Source: Physella acuta
Lineage: Eukaryota > Mollusca > Gastropoda > Physidae
Assembly: GCF_028476545.1 (NCBI RefSeq)
Contig: NW_026732766.1
Span: forward strand, 206,501 to 270,500
Direction of reading: 5' to 3'
DNA length: 64,000 nucleotides
Under the pieces are notes generated by a model. That model was given only the letters and a program-made list of their open reading frames with translations, made no database searches and was not told the DNA's origin. Each line of letters opens with the position of its first letter. Position 1 is the stretch's first letter. The translations under genes and the position numbers were made by a program. Positions 43,192 through 55,795 of the stretch are shown here, piece after piece.

Positions 43192-46100
43192 ATGTGTGAC
43201 CACCTAAAGAAACATTTAACTACACAGCTCGAGCTATTGGACCAGGCAAGTTTTCATCTACAGAGTAGCATCAGTGATTTTGTACAGCAGGTAAATAGGC
43301 TAGACTGATGCAAATTTGATTTTGTTAGCAATGTTGTCTTTTTAAATAGTTATATTATAAAGTAAAATAATGTAACATCACAGTACATGCCTACAAATTA
43401 TACCTATATGTATTTTTTAATTATTTAAAATACTGAATGCAATCAATGTTTAAATTATTTAGGATAAAACAGGTTTTGATGAAACAATAGATAGGCCTTA
43501 CTTGTATTTTGTTATTTTAATTGTATAACTACATAACCACTTTAAATATACTATTTTCCAATCTGTAGATTAAAACAAGAGTAATGGAATGTGTAAACAA
43601 CACTTCTGACACCAACATGACATTGAAAGATGCAGTTGTGGTTGTAGCAACAGCACAGAGTACAATACTAGAACACACAGACATGTTCACTGGTAAGGTC
43701 ATCATTTTATATTTTTAATTCATTTTTTATTACACTTGTATTTGCTTGTTTAAATTTGTTTAACTATTTAGCTTATAAAGCTATTATTTTTTGTAATGCT
43801 TACCAAATGATAATTTCTTTAACTTTTGTATACTATTTCACACTGACTATTGTGAACTTCTTTTGTAGTAAATTATCAAATTTAAACTGCTGCCACTATG
43901 TGTACAAAAAGTGACATTATGGCAGATGCTTTATTTAGTTTAATTAAATGTTAACTGATGTGCATCGTGTTTGTATTTTGTTTACAGAATCCACCAAGCT
44001 GTACCCACCCACAAAGATGACAGGATATAAGACAACACCTCAAAGTAAATATTTAATGTTAACAGAAGAAAATATTTCAACAGATTTTACGTGTGATAAT
44101 TTTTTTTTTAATATTAATTGTCTGCATCACTACAAGTAAATCCTAATGACATATTGTATTACAATGTACATTGTAACATAATAGTTGTGTACCCTAATTT
44201 AAACTTGTATGTATGTGCCCTACAGAATTAAAACAATAACCAATGAAGACAAATATGCATTATAAAGTTTTAATACAAACTGAATGCTTGATATTGATCA
44301 CAATGAAGCTAAACAGATTTGATTTTATCTAAACACAAAATTATCATTCATTGTTATCATATTTCTCAGCTTAATTTTACATTGTATCTAAAGTTGCAAG
44401 TCATGCAGAAACAATGAGAAGACTTGAAGATATAGAAACAACATTAATTTCTCTACAAGAACAAAAACAAAAGACTGAAGATGACATATCAGAAATAAAA
44501 CAATGGAAAGATAACTTTGTAACAGAGCAAAGTGATATTTGGTTAAAAATTGAAAATATGTCTAAGAAACAAAAGCAGAATTTTAAAAACTTAAGAAAAC
44601 AACTACACGAACAAGACAACAAAATAGAAGAGATGAACAAAGTAATTGAAAAATTAGAAGGAAAAGAATCAACAACAAACAACGAACTAGAGAAACTGTA
44701 TCTAGATTCGAAAGAACATGAAAAAACCTTACACAAAATAAACAAAGAGATCCAGAGTCACAGAGACAAAACTGAACATTTAACCCAAGAATTTAAAAGA
44801 CTTTCTCAATTAATCTCTACAATGCAAGAAAAATTACTGTCTAAGGTGATATTGTAGAATAATTATGTTAATCACATGAGAGTTATTGTTCTAATAATTT
44901 GATTATGTTAGATACCGGATATAATTAAATTATAAAATGTGTACAATTGTGTGAAATGATGACAATAAATTTACTTAACAGCATGGTGTGATTTGTCAAC
45001 TTCTACAACAGAGGTTGTTGCCCATTGACAAAATGATTAAAGCAAGTAACAGGAACTTAGAGACTACAAAGGAAAAACTGAAGAAGGTAAAATAACACAT
45101 TTATTTAAGTATTTATTTATTTTTAAACATTTCACATACACAGTTAACAATTTATAAAATAGACACAATGTAAATTTATTATATTAAGCCCTAAGGTAAA
45201 CATTAGAAAACAACTCAAATGATGACTTTTATTAAGGACTTCATTAGCTATGTCATAACTTTTTTTTTTATTTTAGATTGAAACTCAGGAAAAAGATGTT
45301 TTAAAGTTGTCGCAGGATTTTCAGAAAATTGGTAAGTAATTTATATATATAAGAGCAAATGTGTTTAATGACATATACATCTGGTGTAAAACAAAAGGTA
45401 AACTTAGATTAAATTAATAAAATATTTTGTGTATTCTAGCATAAGTAAACTTATATTATGTAATCTATGTTTTAACCAAGTGTCTATTAATATCTTTACA
45501 TTTATTAATTGTCTTAGCATATTTTAAAATTTCTTCAGATACATGTTTCTCAAATAAAATTCTATTTAGTAATTTATTTCATTATTGCTTTTGTTTTAAT
45601 CAAGAGTCATTTAATATCTTTACATTTAATTTATTCTATCAACGAGTGCATGTTTGCCAAATAAAATTCTATGTAGTAATTTTTTTCATTGTTGCTTTCA
45701 AAAGGCGAATAAATTATTAGTCTAAGTAGTGTTTGATACTGTGTTAAAGATAATGGAACATTATACATAAATATGTGTTAACGTGACCAGAGCATTAAAA
45801 TTTATTTTTTTAAGTCAGTTGAACGTAAAATATTTAAAAATGTTAGTATTTTGATTTAGCTGAATTTATATGTTACAAAGTGATCTCCTCTTAAACCCTA
45901 GAGAAAAAATATTAAATTATTTGGGTGGATTATATTTTCTCGTTAGACTCAGAGATTGAATTTCTTATTAATTAATTTGGACCTGGAAATGATAGCCTGC
46001 ATGTTTATTAAAGATATTTATTTTATTAGAACTGTTAAAATTTCATTGTGCATGCACATTCTGTTTAAAGCAGCGATTAATGATAGTGCCAATTGAGGCA

Positions 46101-46608
46101 CCACATTTATAAGCTTATATGTTTACTTGTAATAAAATTAAATTGTTTGACGCCGTTTATAATGAACAGAGACATTTTTATTTTTTTATTTTATTCCTTG
46201 CAGCGAATCAACAAGTGAAACATCCAGCACCAGAGTTTATTGCTTCACAAGGTAGCTGGGACGGGAAAAAAATATGATGGATACAATGTTATTACATTTA
46301 GTGCTATAGAACGTAATGTAGGAAACCATTTTGATCCAAACACTGGAGTGTTTACCGACCCTATTGATGGCCTGTATAAAGCAAGTCTTACAATAAAACA
46401 ATCAGGAGATCGTGTTGTGGGAGCTTGGGTTTTACACAAATCTGGTGGTGTGCTGACATGGCTCGGTAATGTCAATACTAAAGAAAAATATTTTGAAGCT
46501 TCAACAACTGTTGAGGTTTATATGAAAGCTGGCGATGTGTTATTTTCATTCACTGGCTATTATGATTGTAAATGTATGCATTTTTCTTGTGTTTTTCTTG
46601 ACGTCTAA
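43192..46608 (+). pseudogene. C1q-6: coiled-coil C1q gene with frameshift in exon 7 and altered exon-3 donor
   Basis: Exons are 43192-43290, 43569-43692, 43988-44092, 44394-44845, 44982-45086, 45277-45331 and 46204-46608. It is nearly identical in plan to C1q-4: MCDHLKKHLTTQLELLDQAS, linker STKLYPPTKMTGYKTTP, a 452-nt coiled coil, VICQLLQQRLLPIDK. In exon 7 a run of seven A (46266-46272) is one base too long, so the C1q domain downstream (FDPNTGVFTDPIDGLY to FLDV) is in another frame. This could be a real lesion or a homopolymer reading error. The exon-3 donor used in C1q-4 reads AT instead of GT here. A GT three bases upstream (44093) would keep the phase. Everything else is open, so the gene may still be active if the A7 run is an error. 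Confidence 0.75.
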
Positions 46609-48769
46609 TTTCCATTTTATTTTATTTATTACAGACTTAATATTGCCTAAAATCCTAATATATATGCAACACCATAGTACATGAGAATTGTTTTAGATAT
46701 TCCATACAGATATACGCGAGATTGGACTTATTTTCTCTCTCCTAAAGGCTAATGTTTTATAACGAAAACATAAAATGCCCATTAACAATATAAAAGTTAT
46801 TTTAAACCTTTTGCCTTTATGTATTATTTCAACAAAAAGTTTACCTACCTGTGCAATAAATAAGGTTACGTTTAAAGAAAAAAATATCCGTGTGATGTTG
46901 ATTAGCATACTTTACAGCTAGTTCACTGACGTTGTCTTTATTGAATTCCCTCATCAAAAATGTAAATTAAAAACCAAAAAACAGAAAACATTTCAAAACA
47001 AAAGCAAGTCGTCAATTTTATCTGGATAAAATATAAACAGCTAATAAGTAATATCTTTAAATATTTTCTCGTATTCTCTAAAAATGAGCTCCTCTTTCAC
47101 AACATTTAATGTATTCGCTAGCGTCCATAAGGGTGTGCTTCACAAAGGAAATTCAGATTTTCGTAAGTGCTAATGACATTCTTATTGACTTTGATCGCGT
47201 TATCATAATAGTATTGGCTCGTGTTGTAAAATAAAAATAAAATTCATGCAACGCGTCTGCTCTCAAAAGATTCTTTTAATAAGTCGGTGTTCTCAGATAC
47301 GAGAAAAACCAATAATAAGTAAAATAATTTTGAAATCTAATTTTAGTTTTTAATTATTTTTTTTTAAAGAATAGTTACGTTTTTATAAAACTAAACTTTT
47401 TGTGTACCAACAAAAACATTTTGAGCTGTATTTTGTCTTATCTCAATCTTTCACTTATGTATTTTTGCTCTCATCTTCAGTACTGTTGGACTAGTGTAGA
47501 TTCCGTTTGATGAATTTTTTAGAAAAATGAAGTATTTGAAAACGCTCTGTTTTTCCTTAATCAATTTGAAACATCGCACCAGTTATTTGTTTGTTGTTTT
47601 TTGTGTTATTTTTTATGTTAAAAAAAAATAATCATTGCTTTTAGTATCAATCAGTTTAATGCAACTAAAAAAAGTAAACAAATATGTTTTATAATTTTAA
47701 CAACATAACAATATATATGGCCCCTTTACACCCTGTTCGAGGTTGAAAATAGAGGACGTGTTCAACCAAAACATCCTACTATTTGGTCATTTTATAATAA
47801 TAAGGGGATGGAACTAAAACTTTCTTTATTAGTGTTGTATTTTCTTTATTGTTTCCCGTATACCGACAACTATGTAGAGAAGCCTATTGAAAAAGCCTAA
47901 TGTCATGAAAATTTGCAGCACAAAGTTAAGAGACGGGAACATTATACATTCTAATCTTCCGTAGAACAAAATACAAAATAAAACGAATTGAACGATTATT
48001 TACATTAATTTAGAACAAAGATGTACGCATAACGCGACATTAAAAAATACACTAGGAAATCAGGTACAAATTTACAGTGGTACAGAAGTCCGTTAGGTGA
48101 ATGCTGCATATGGGTTCGATACTTGTCTTTATATACCAGGGGATACTACCCAACACTACTGTAGAATGCACATATTTTAACTGTTGTCTCCCTTAGACCA
48201 GTGTAAGAGATTTTACTGATCTAATCCTCTACAGCTCCCAGCGTCTCATGTTAACGTTTCAGTAAACAACGTTAAAATTCTCTACGTTGTTACAGTACAA
48301 GCAATCACACTGGTATGTCTCTTGTTTATAGGCTACGTCATGATTAATGTGTTTTGTTTACTCACAGTAACTGACTCGAATTTGTCCTTGTTTAGATGTT
48401 ATTATACTAAGTTTACTAGTTAGTAAGTAAAGTTTCGTTTTGAATCTGACGGGCCACGTTGCAGATGAAGTAGAGTTCACCTGTTCATGGATCGTGTGGT
48501 CAATACTGTGCCCAGCCGCCTTGGATGCTTTCTATATGCCAAGTTCTGTGCTCTCAAACAATTACCCCCAGTTAATATTGAAAAACTTATATAGTGTTTT
48601 GTTTTGAGTTGATTATTTGGTACAGAAAGTGTAATATATTTCGAACATTTACTAACAACGTTAAAAAACTGCTGCTTCGTCTATAAAATGTTATTTTAAA
48701 GGGGATTGCTACTTACAAGACAATCAACAAGAATAAATAAACTTAATTGTTTTAAATATTTTTTTTGTA
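46609..48769. other. Intergenic DNA between C1q-6 and the LINE region
   Basis: AT-rich with no gene. Around 48040-48230 is a possible degraded SINE: a B-box-like GGGTTCGATACTTG near 48115 and the tail block ACTGTTGTCTCCCTTAGACC near 48182. Confidence 0.4.
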
Positions 48770-49072
48770 AAGGATGTTATAAATAATACAATAACTATAA
48801 TATGTAAAACAATTAAAAAGAATGAATATTAAAATTCGTTTTTCCTTAAAAAATAGACTTTAATCGTTTCGTTATTTGGACTCAGTGATTTAAGCCTATA
48901 TGGCATGCACTATTTATGAAACCCATGTTTTGAATTTGAAACTAATTATATCTTATTTTTCCTATTAAGAAGGATTATACGAATGCGATTATGAAGCTGG
49001 TGGGTTTCAATATTTGCACAAAGTTTAAGAACCACTGATATAGAGAATATAGATAATGCGAGAACAACCCAT
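48770..49072 (+). repeat. Direct repeat left of the LINE fragment
   Basis: Shares about 270 bp with 49680-49952 (CATGTTTTGAATTTGAAACT, GGATTATAYGAATGCGATTA, GAACCACTGATATAGAGAAT). Its inner boundary contains CAAAGTTTAAGAACCACTG, the inverse of a hAT-type terminus (CAGTGGTTCTTAAACTTTG). Confidence 0.75.
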
Positions 49073-49620
49073 TTTATGTCCTCGTCTGCGCCCTCTTCCA
49101 AGACATGTGAATGTGTTTGTTTCACGTAAATCTTCTCCATTTAGCTGTATCGGCAGGTCCTGGCTTTTATTGATTCTGATGATCTCTGTTTTATTTTTAT
49201 TGATTTTTAGTCCAACTTTGGAGGTTTCTTCAGATAGCCGATTTAGTTTGGCTTGCGTATGTTGATGCTTGTGAGATAGTAGGCAGATGTCATCGGTAAA
49301 ATCAAGATCTGGATTCCTGTGTCGTTTTTTGTGGCCCTTAGCATGATCCAGTCGATTACCATCAAGAATATCATTGGCGATAGCATACATCCCTGTCTTA
49401 CTCCCGTCGTCACCTTGAATGGTTTTGTTAGTTTTCCCTTGTGTATTACCTGACTGGTGGAGTCTTCATATAGTTTCTGTGTGATAGATATAATTTTTTG
49501 GGGTATTCCATAGTGGCTCATTAACTTCCAGATAGTATCTCTATTCACACTGTCAAACGCCTTTTCAAAGTCGACAAAAGTCATGTATAAGGGGGATTGC
49601 CACACAAGGGTCTGTTCGAT
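49035..49620 (-). mobile_element. LINE reverse-transcriptase fragment (RTE/Jockey-like)
   Basis: Minus-strand frames encode RT palm motifs: FVDFEKAFDSVNRDTIWKLM, then TGVRQGCMLSPMIF, and in a second frame (49390-49025) LDFTDDICLLSH (the normally FADD catalytic box) followed by GLKINKNKTEI. The fragment covers only the middle of the RT, in two frames, with no endonuclease or 3' tail, so it is a dead 5'- and 3'-truncated copy. It sits between two direct repeats of host-like DNA. Confidence 0.85.
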
Positions 49621-49679
49621 AATGATGCGCAGCGTGGCAATGTGGTCAGTACAATGTGGTCAGTACATGAAATATTTTT

Positions 49680-49952
49680 TCTAAATAATGTCATAAATAA
49701 TACAATAACTATAATATGTAAAACAAATAAAAAGAATGAATATTAAAAGTCGTTTTTCCTTACAAAATAGACTTTAATCGTTTTAATTTAAGAAACCCAT
49801 GTTTTGAATTTGAAACTAATTATATTTTATCTTTCCTATTAAGAAGGATTATATGAATGCGATTATGAAGCTGGTGGGTTTCAATACTTCCACAAAGTTT
49901 AAGAACCACTGATATAGAGAATATAGATAATGCGAGAACAACCCAGTTATGT
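49680..49952 (+). repeat. Direct repeat right of the LINE fragment
   Basis: Second copy of 48770-49072 in the same orientation. It lacks about 40 bp around GTTATTTGGACTCAGTG but is otherwise very similar, ending in the same AATGCGAGAACAACCCA. Confidence 0.75.
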
Positions 49953-50145
49953 GGTTACCTTTAAAATTTTAATTGTGAAAAAAAATACAGAAATAGACCT
50001 CGAATAAATACAATCACTCTGCATCTAATTATTTCGTACTTCACAACATATTTTTGCTTTTATTTTGTTAATTAGAAATCTTTAGTATTTTTAAAATAAT
50101 TCGCTGCAATACAAAAATCCGACTTAAGTTTTTTTTTTAACTATT

Positions 50146-50155
50146 GGATTTTCCC
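50146..50155 (+). promoter_or_regulatory. Rel/NF-kB-like motif upstream of C1q-7
   Basis: GGATTTTCCC in CTATTGGATTTTCCCGATAT followed by TATTTGTGGGCAGCTTA, 393 bp before the C1q-7 ATG. It is the best match to the C1q-2 box. Confidence 0.4.
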
Positions 50156-50538
50156 GATATTATTTGTGGGCAGCTTAAAGGAACTCTAAACTCCACATTT
50201 AGCTTTAGTGATCCTGAAATATTAGTTATTATAATCTTAAAGGTAATAATCATATGTAGAGACATACACTGTATGTCTGGTATGATAGATAGCATAAAAT
50301 ATATGTGTATGTTGGTTATATATATATTATATATTTTAGGATGTAATGTCCAGTTTTTTAGAAGGTTTCAGTTTCACTTTATTATCAGCCCATAATATTT
50401 TATATAATTGAGTAGATCTTACACAAATTTACTTCTAACACTAAAAGTAAGTTAAAAATGTAATTGAATTTATAGATTTTAATCTTGGTTGAGATATTAA
50501 AACTTTGTAGACCCTTCTTTTTAAAGAAAAATTTGCAG

Positions 50539-51153
50539 ATGTCTGACAAATTAAAGAAACATTTAAATAATCAGCTTGGGTTATTGAATGAATCAAGCTT
50601 AGATCTACAGAGTAGCATCAGCAGTTTTATACAACAGGTAAATACATATGCATAGTGAACGTATCATGTATTTTTAATATTATGTTCTATTCAAGCAAGA
50701 TTAACAGTGAAATGTATTATCCAATCAAAAATCTATTACTATACATTAATTATAAGTGAATAATAGTTTTAAATTTTATTCTTATTTAAAAATATTATTC
50801 AGTTCTTAGAAAAACTGCAATAGCTAGCAATCTAGATTATTTTAAAGCCATGCTGCTAATGCTTTTTATGAATTATGTATTTATTTATTAATAAGTGTAT
50901 TAAGATTTTAAATTATTGTGCTCAAATATGAATAAAATAAACTTCACTTTATAGGTTACAAAAAAAGCAATGGAATATATAGACAACACTACTGACACCA
51001 ATGTGACAGTGAAAGATGCTCTTGTTATGGTAGCTACAGCACAGAGTGTAATATTTGAACATCTGAATATGATGAATGGTATGGTGATCGGTATGTTTAA
51101 TGTTATTTTAAAAGAGAAATGATGCCTAAATTTAAAAAGTGCTTATTTAAATA

Positions 51154-51219
<66 letters not shown>

Positions 51220-54200
51220 TTAATTTACTGATTCACTAAAACTGTTTCCAAGGTTACATTGCTTTAGCTTATGAAATATTCTTCATTCAATTTATATATA
51301 ACATTATAGTTTATGTTGTTGACAGAAACCACCAAGCTCTACCCTCCCACTGTGATGACAGAAGACAAAACAACAACAGAGAGTCAAAGTTTTATCCCAG
51401 AAGATGCTCAACATATTTCTACAGTGCCTATGTCTGGTCAGAATTTGTATATTTAATTTTTAATATATACCTTTCCGCAAATAAACATTCTATTAAAATG
51501 TAAAAAAAAATTAATGTATTATGTTTTTACATTATTTTATAATCAATGAAACATATCATATTTCTTTACAAAACCACTTATATAGTGTTTTAATATTGTT
51601 CATTTAAACTGATCTGACATATTGATCTTCCAACATCCTATATCTTTATATCTTTATATATATCTATATCTATATATCTATATCTTTATAACATCTAAAT
51701 ATAATTTTATAATTTTTACCACACCTTATCCTCAATATTTAAGGTGATACCGAAACAATAAGAAGACTAAAAGATATTGAAACAGCTTTATCATCCCTTC
51801 AAGACACAACACAAAAGACTGAAAATAACATATTAGAGATAAACCAATGGAGAGACAACTTTGTAACAGAACAAAGTGATGTGGGGATTAAAGTTGAAAA
51901 CTTGTCAAAGAAACAAAAACAGAATTTTAAAAACTTAAAAAAACAGTTAAAAGAACAAGATAACAAAATAGAAGATCTGACTCAACAAATTGAAAGTTTA
52001 AAAACAAAAGAATCAGACACAGACAAAACAGTGGAGAAACTGTCTCTAGATATGAAAGAAAATGAAAATAATATGCAGACACTAAATAAAGAGATGAGAG
52101 TTTACACAGAGAAAACAGATACTTTAACAGAAGAAATTAAAAGATATTCTGATTTAATATCTGCTATACAAGAAGATACAACAAAAACATTTGATACATT
52201 ATTGTCTAAGGTACATTTTTAATAATATTTAGATAAATGCATTCAGTTAGAGTTCTACTACTGGCTATATAGGCATTCTTATTTTTATTGTCTAAACCTA
52301 TTTATAACCTATAACACATTTGTAGCATAAACTAAAGTTTGTGTTTACTGATCTCTGTACTATTGTATGTTGGTCTCTACCATCTGTCCATCAAAGTCTA
52401 GGTCTGCCTGCTGGTTATATACAGTTGTGTTGGCTAAACACTACCATAGCCACTCTTTGCTTGTATTTTAAATCAGATCATCATCAATTTATTCTTTGTA
52501 AAATTTCTGCCAATAATATTAGGACTTGTGGGTTTTATTGATATAAACATTATATTAACACATTTATTAACCATATACTTTAACATTCCTTCTAAATAGC
52601 ATGTTGTTGTATGTAAACTTCTACAACAAAGATTGTTGCCAATTGATAAAATGATTGAAACATATAATCAAAACTCTGAGACTAGGGAAGGAGAAGTAAA
52701 GAAGGTAAATAAGCCTCAAATGTTTTTAGCTAAACAATTTTAATATTCAAATTTATTGGAAAAATTATTTACTTAATGTAATTAAAAACAAGTTTTCATT
52801 TAATGTATCTTGATCTTTTTATTTTACTAGGTTACCAAAAATTTTAAATTTCAAATAAAATGTGTTTATTTTTTTTGTAATAAATAAAAAAAAAACTTTA
52901 GTTTCCCCATTTATTAGTGTTGTAACATGAAGTTCCTATATTTATTGTCTTGAAGTACCTACATTAAAAAGAAAAATATTATGGATTTAGACGTGCTCTC
53001 TTTAGTTTAAAGTTATTAGTTTGTAACACAGGCAGAGGCGTAGCGAAGGGGGGGCAGGGGGGTACATATGTCCCCGGGCGCCGACCTTAGGGGGCGCCAA
53101 AATGGGTTGGAAAAACAAATTAAACTCATTTTAGCTGCATTTTAGCTTTATATATACATAAAAATATATGACGGGGTGGGGTGCAAATCGAAAGTTCGAG
53201 AGGGGGGGTGCAAATCGAAAGTTTGAGGGGGGGGGGGGGTTGCAAATCGAACATTGAAAGGTTGATCCCGAGGGGGGCACCAAATTGAAAGTTTGTCCCC
53301 GGGCGCCGGGAAGGGTCGCTACGCCTATGAATACAGGTATTTCTGTAGCTGTTTTTCTATTTTTAGATTGAAACTCTTGAAAAGGAAGTTTTAAAGTTGT
53401 CAAATGATTTTCAATCAATCGGTACGTAATTTCTTTTCAACATAGATATGCAATATATTCATTTAAACTTATTACAATCGTTTTTAGTTTACGAGAAAAC
53501 ACATATTTTGATATATATTTTACGAACATGTGCTTTAAGTTTTTACTTTCTCGTATATACGAAGTATAGAGAAAGTCTTGTAATCATAAAAAAATTGAGA
53601 TTTTTGCAAATCTCGACGTTTTACACCTCACTGATACGGAATAACATAATTTTGCAAGCATGTCCGTATGCCTGTGTGTATGTCTTTGTGTGTGTCTGTG
53701 TGTGTGTCTGTGTGTGTGTCTGTAAACACGATAACTTGAGTAACGTTACAGCTAGGTTGATGGAATTTCATATTTAAGTATTTTATCAAAACCGTAGTTC
53801 CCTATCAACTTTTTAGCGATTTCCGATAACCGGAAGTGGTACTTTTTCTACTTTGAATTTTTCAAAAGCTTATAACTTGAGTACTATTTCTGTTAGATAA
53901 ATGAAATTTCACATGTAAGTAAAAGATCTAATTCTCTACCTTCTGTCAAATTTCTCAAAAACTAATGTAAATTTATAAAGTACTAATAATATTGCGCACT
54001 ATTATGCACATTTTATTTGAAGTTCACTGGTGTGCAAATCTTTTTTCTACGTGATTTTATTCTATTTCAAAAAGTTTAAGTATTTAAAATGGATTAAAAA
54101 TCATGCCTATATCCCGAGTTCCCATCCCCTGTTTTTTTATGTAAGAATGTTCGAGAAAGTTTAGGGGAGATCACTCCCGGTTTATTGTTTGTATGTAGAA

Positions 54201-55154
54201 CTATGTTATTATCGTATTAATCATTAGATGTAGTTTCTTACTGATTTCATTGCAAGAACATTTTTATCTATTGGCCCATGTCAGATATGTAATGGACATT
54301 ACTGTAGGAGACTTGTATTGTTACTTTAGTAAGGGAAACAACCCACCTAAAACAGTTGTCAAAACAATGTTAGTCAAAAGAGCGAGAGTGATAAACAAAA
54401 ATTAGTATTCTTCAGTTTTGGGCTAAGCCTACACTTCTATTGACCTCAAAATACTAAACAAACGATTGGTTCATAATGTGTATTATGTGTCTTGTCTGGG
54501 TTACATGCATTCATTATACAGATGTAATTCTTACTGTTTACTTAGCAATCTACGCGGACAATATAAATTTTCTCTAAGTTTTTTATAAATGTATGTCTAA
54601 AAGCCGCGTCGCTAGATTCGTCGCAGTACTAATGTCAAAAAAGGTTTAATTACAGCCAACAAGTGTTTCAGAGTTAGGTTTATTGTACATTGTTTGAATA
54701 AGTTATATATGGTAATGTGTAGATACCCTTTTGTATTTTATTTCTTGCAGCTAATCAACAAGTGAAATACTCTACACTGGGTTTTATTGCTTCACAAGGT
54801 CGCTGGGACGGGAAAATGTGTCAAGGATTCAAAGTTTTTGCATTCAGTGCTGTAGAACGTAACGCAGGAAACCATTTTGATCCTAAAACTGGAGAGTTTA
54901 CCGCCCCTGTTGATGGCCTGTATAAAGCAAATCTTAGAATAAAACAAACAGGAGATCGTGATGTAGCAGCTGGTGTTTGGCACAGATCTGGTGGTGTGGA
55001 ATCACGGCTGGGGGATGTTTTGATAAAAGACAAATCTGTTGAAGCTTCAAGAACATATGAGGTTCTGATGAAAAGTGGAGATGCTTTGTTTTCAGCTACT
55101 GTCTTTAAGTATTTGGAATGTTCACATTTTTCTTGTATCCTTCACGTAGACTAA
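50539..55154 (+). CDS. C1q-7: intact coiled-coil C1q-domain protein, 454 aa
   Basis: Exons are 50539-50637, 50955-51078, 51326-51436, 51744-52210, 52600-52704, 53367-53421 and 54751-55154. All are GT..AG and the sum is divisible by three. Parts: MSDKLKKHLNNQLGLLNESS; exon 2 ALVMVATAQSVIFEHLNMM; Thr-rich linker ETTKLYPPTVMTEDKTTTES; coiled coil KKQKQNFKNLKKQLKEQDNK; VVVCKLLQQRLLPIDKMIET; and a C1q domain FDPKTGEFTAPVDGLY ending CSHFSCILHVD. Sequence affinity is to C1q-2 in the coil and to C1q-3/-5 in intron 6. Intron 5 holds a MITE ending 37 bp before exon 6. Intron 6 holds another dispersed repeat. A possible 5'UTR donor ACTAAAA|GTAAGT lies about 82 bp before the acceptor that abuts the ATG. 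Oligomeric pattern-recognition function is inferred from the family. Confidence 0.87.
51159..51216. repeat. (TA)n microsatellite in C1q-7 intron 2
   Basis: TA tract of about 58 bp. Confidence 0.97.
53033..53329. mobile_element. hAT-like MITE, CAGNGGCGTAGC family, copy 4
   Basis: The ends CAGAGGCGTAGCGAAGG and TCGCTACGCCTATG are inverted. The flanks AACACAGG (53025-53032) and AATACAGG (53330-53337) are an 8-bp duplication with one mismatch. It lies in C1q-7 intron 5, close to the acceptor of exon 6. Confidence 0.85.
53540..54165 (+). repeat. CGAGAAAGT-type dispersed repeat in C1q-7 intron 6
   Basis: Starts ACTTTCTCGTATATACGAAG and contains AAATCTCGACGTTTTACACC, a GT-rich tract (53680-53725) and repeated AAACTTGAGTA-like blocks, ending near CGAGAAAGTTTAGGGG. 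A shorter inverted copy is at 12420-12600. Class unknown. Confidence 0.55.
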
Positions 55155-55584
55155 TATTTATACATATAATTAAACTTGATTTAAGTTTGATAACATTTTT
55201 TTTAATAACAATCAGATTGTTTTAGACTAGATAATATAACGTTTAAATGGTTGACGTGTTTGATAAATTAAAAATAGATGTATTATGATTTTTGGTTGTG
55301 TATATTCATATAATTTCACGATTTCAAGTTACTTTTCTTTAAATAAGAAAAAATGAGGTAAAATTATATGAATCGAATCAGAAAAAAAAATGTAATTTTT
55401 TTTTTTTTTAATTTTAAAGTCCAGATAGCGGAACCTCGGACAGATGAGGCCCGTTAACTGATGACAACAACCAATCTTGTGCAGAAAACTCTAAAATTAA
55501 ACCTCTTCTTCTTCTTCGTACTTAATTTAAGGTTGGAAGGAATCCCCTCCAACACAATTAAGTATACGTGTCAACTGGTTATAC

Positions 55585-55795
55585 GCAATTGACTTCGATT
55601 TCAGCCTGCTTTTCTTTTTGGATTTGCTTCCATAGCCTTTGTCCAACCAAGAACAAACTACAAGGCAGCAATTGTTTGTTTTTGGAGTTGTCTCTCCTAG
55701 AAGAGAGGCTGTCCCCAGCTAACGAGCCTCATCTACCGAGGTTTCGAACTCGAGACTATTCGGTTTAGCAACCATGAGCTTTACCGACTCGACCA
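55585..55795 (-). mobile_element. tRNA-derived SINE 3' of C1q-7
   Basis: On the minus strand there is an A box TGGTCGAGTCGGTAAAGC (55794-55777) and a B box GAGTTCGAAACCTC (55752-55739). The body contains CTGCCTTGTAGTTTGTTCTT and GCAGGCTGAAATC, shared with the copies near 29250 and 11600. Open frames across it are incidental. Confidence 0.7.

Noticed and set aside
48770-49952. Direct repeats around a reverse transcriptase as an LTR element
   Set aside because: The RT motifs are of LINE type, the repeats carry a hAT-like end, and no other LTR-element parts are present.
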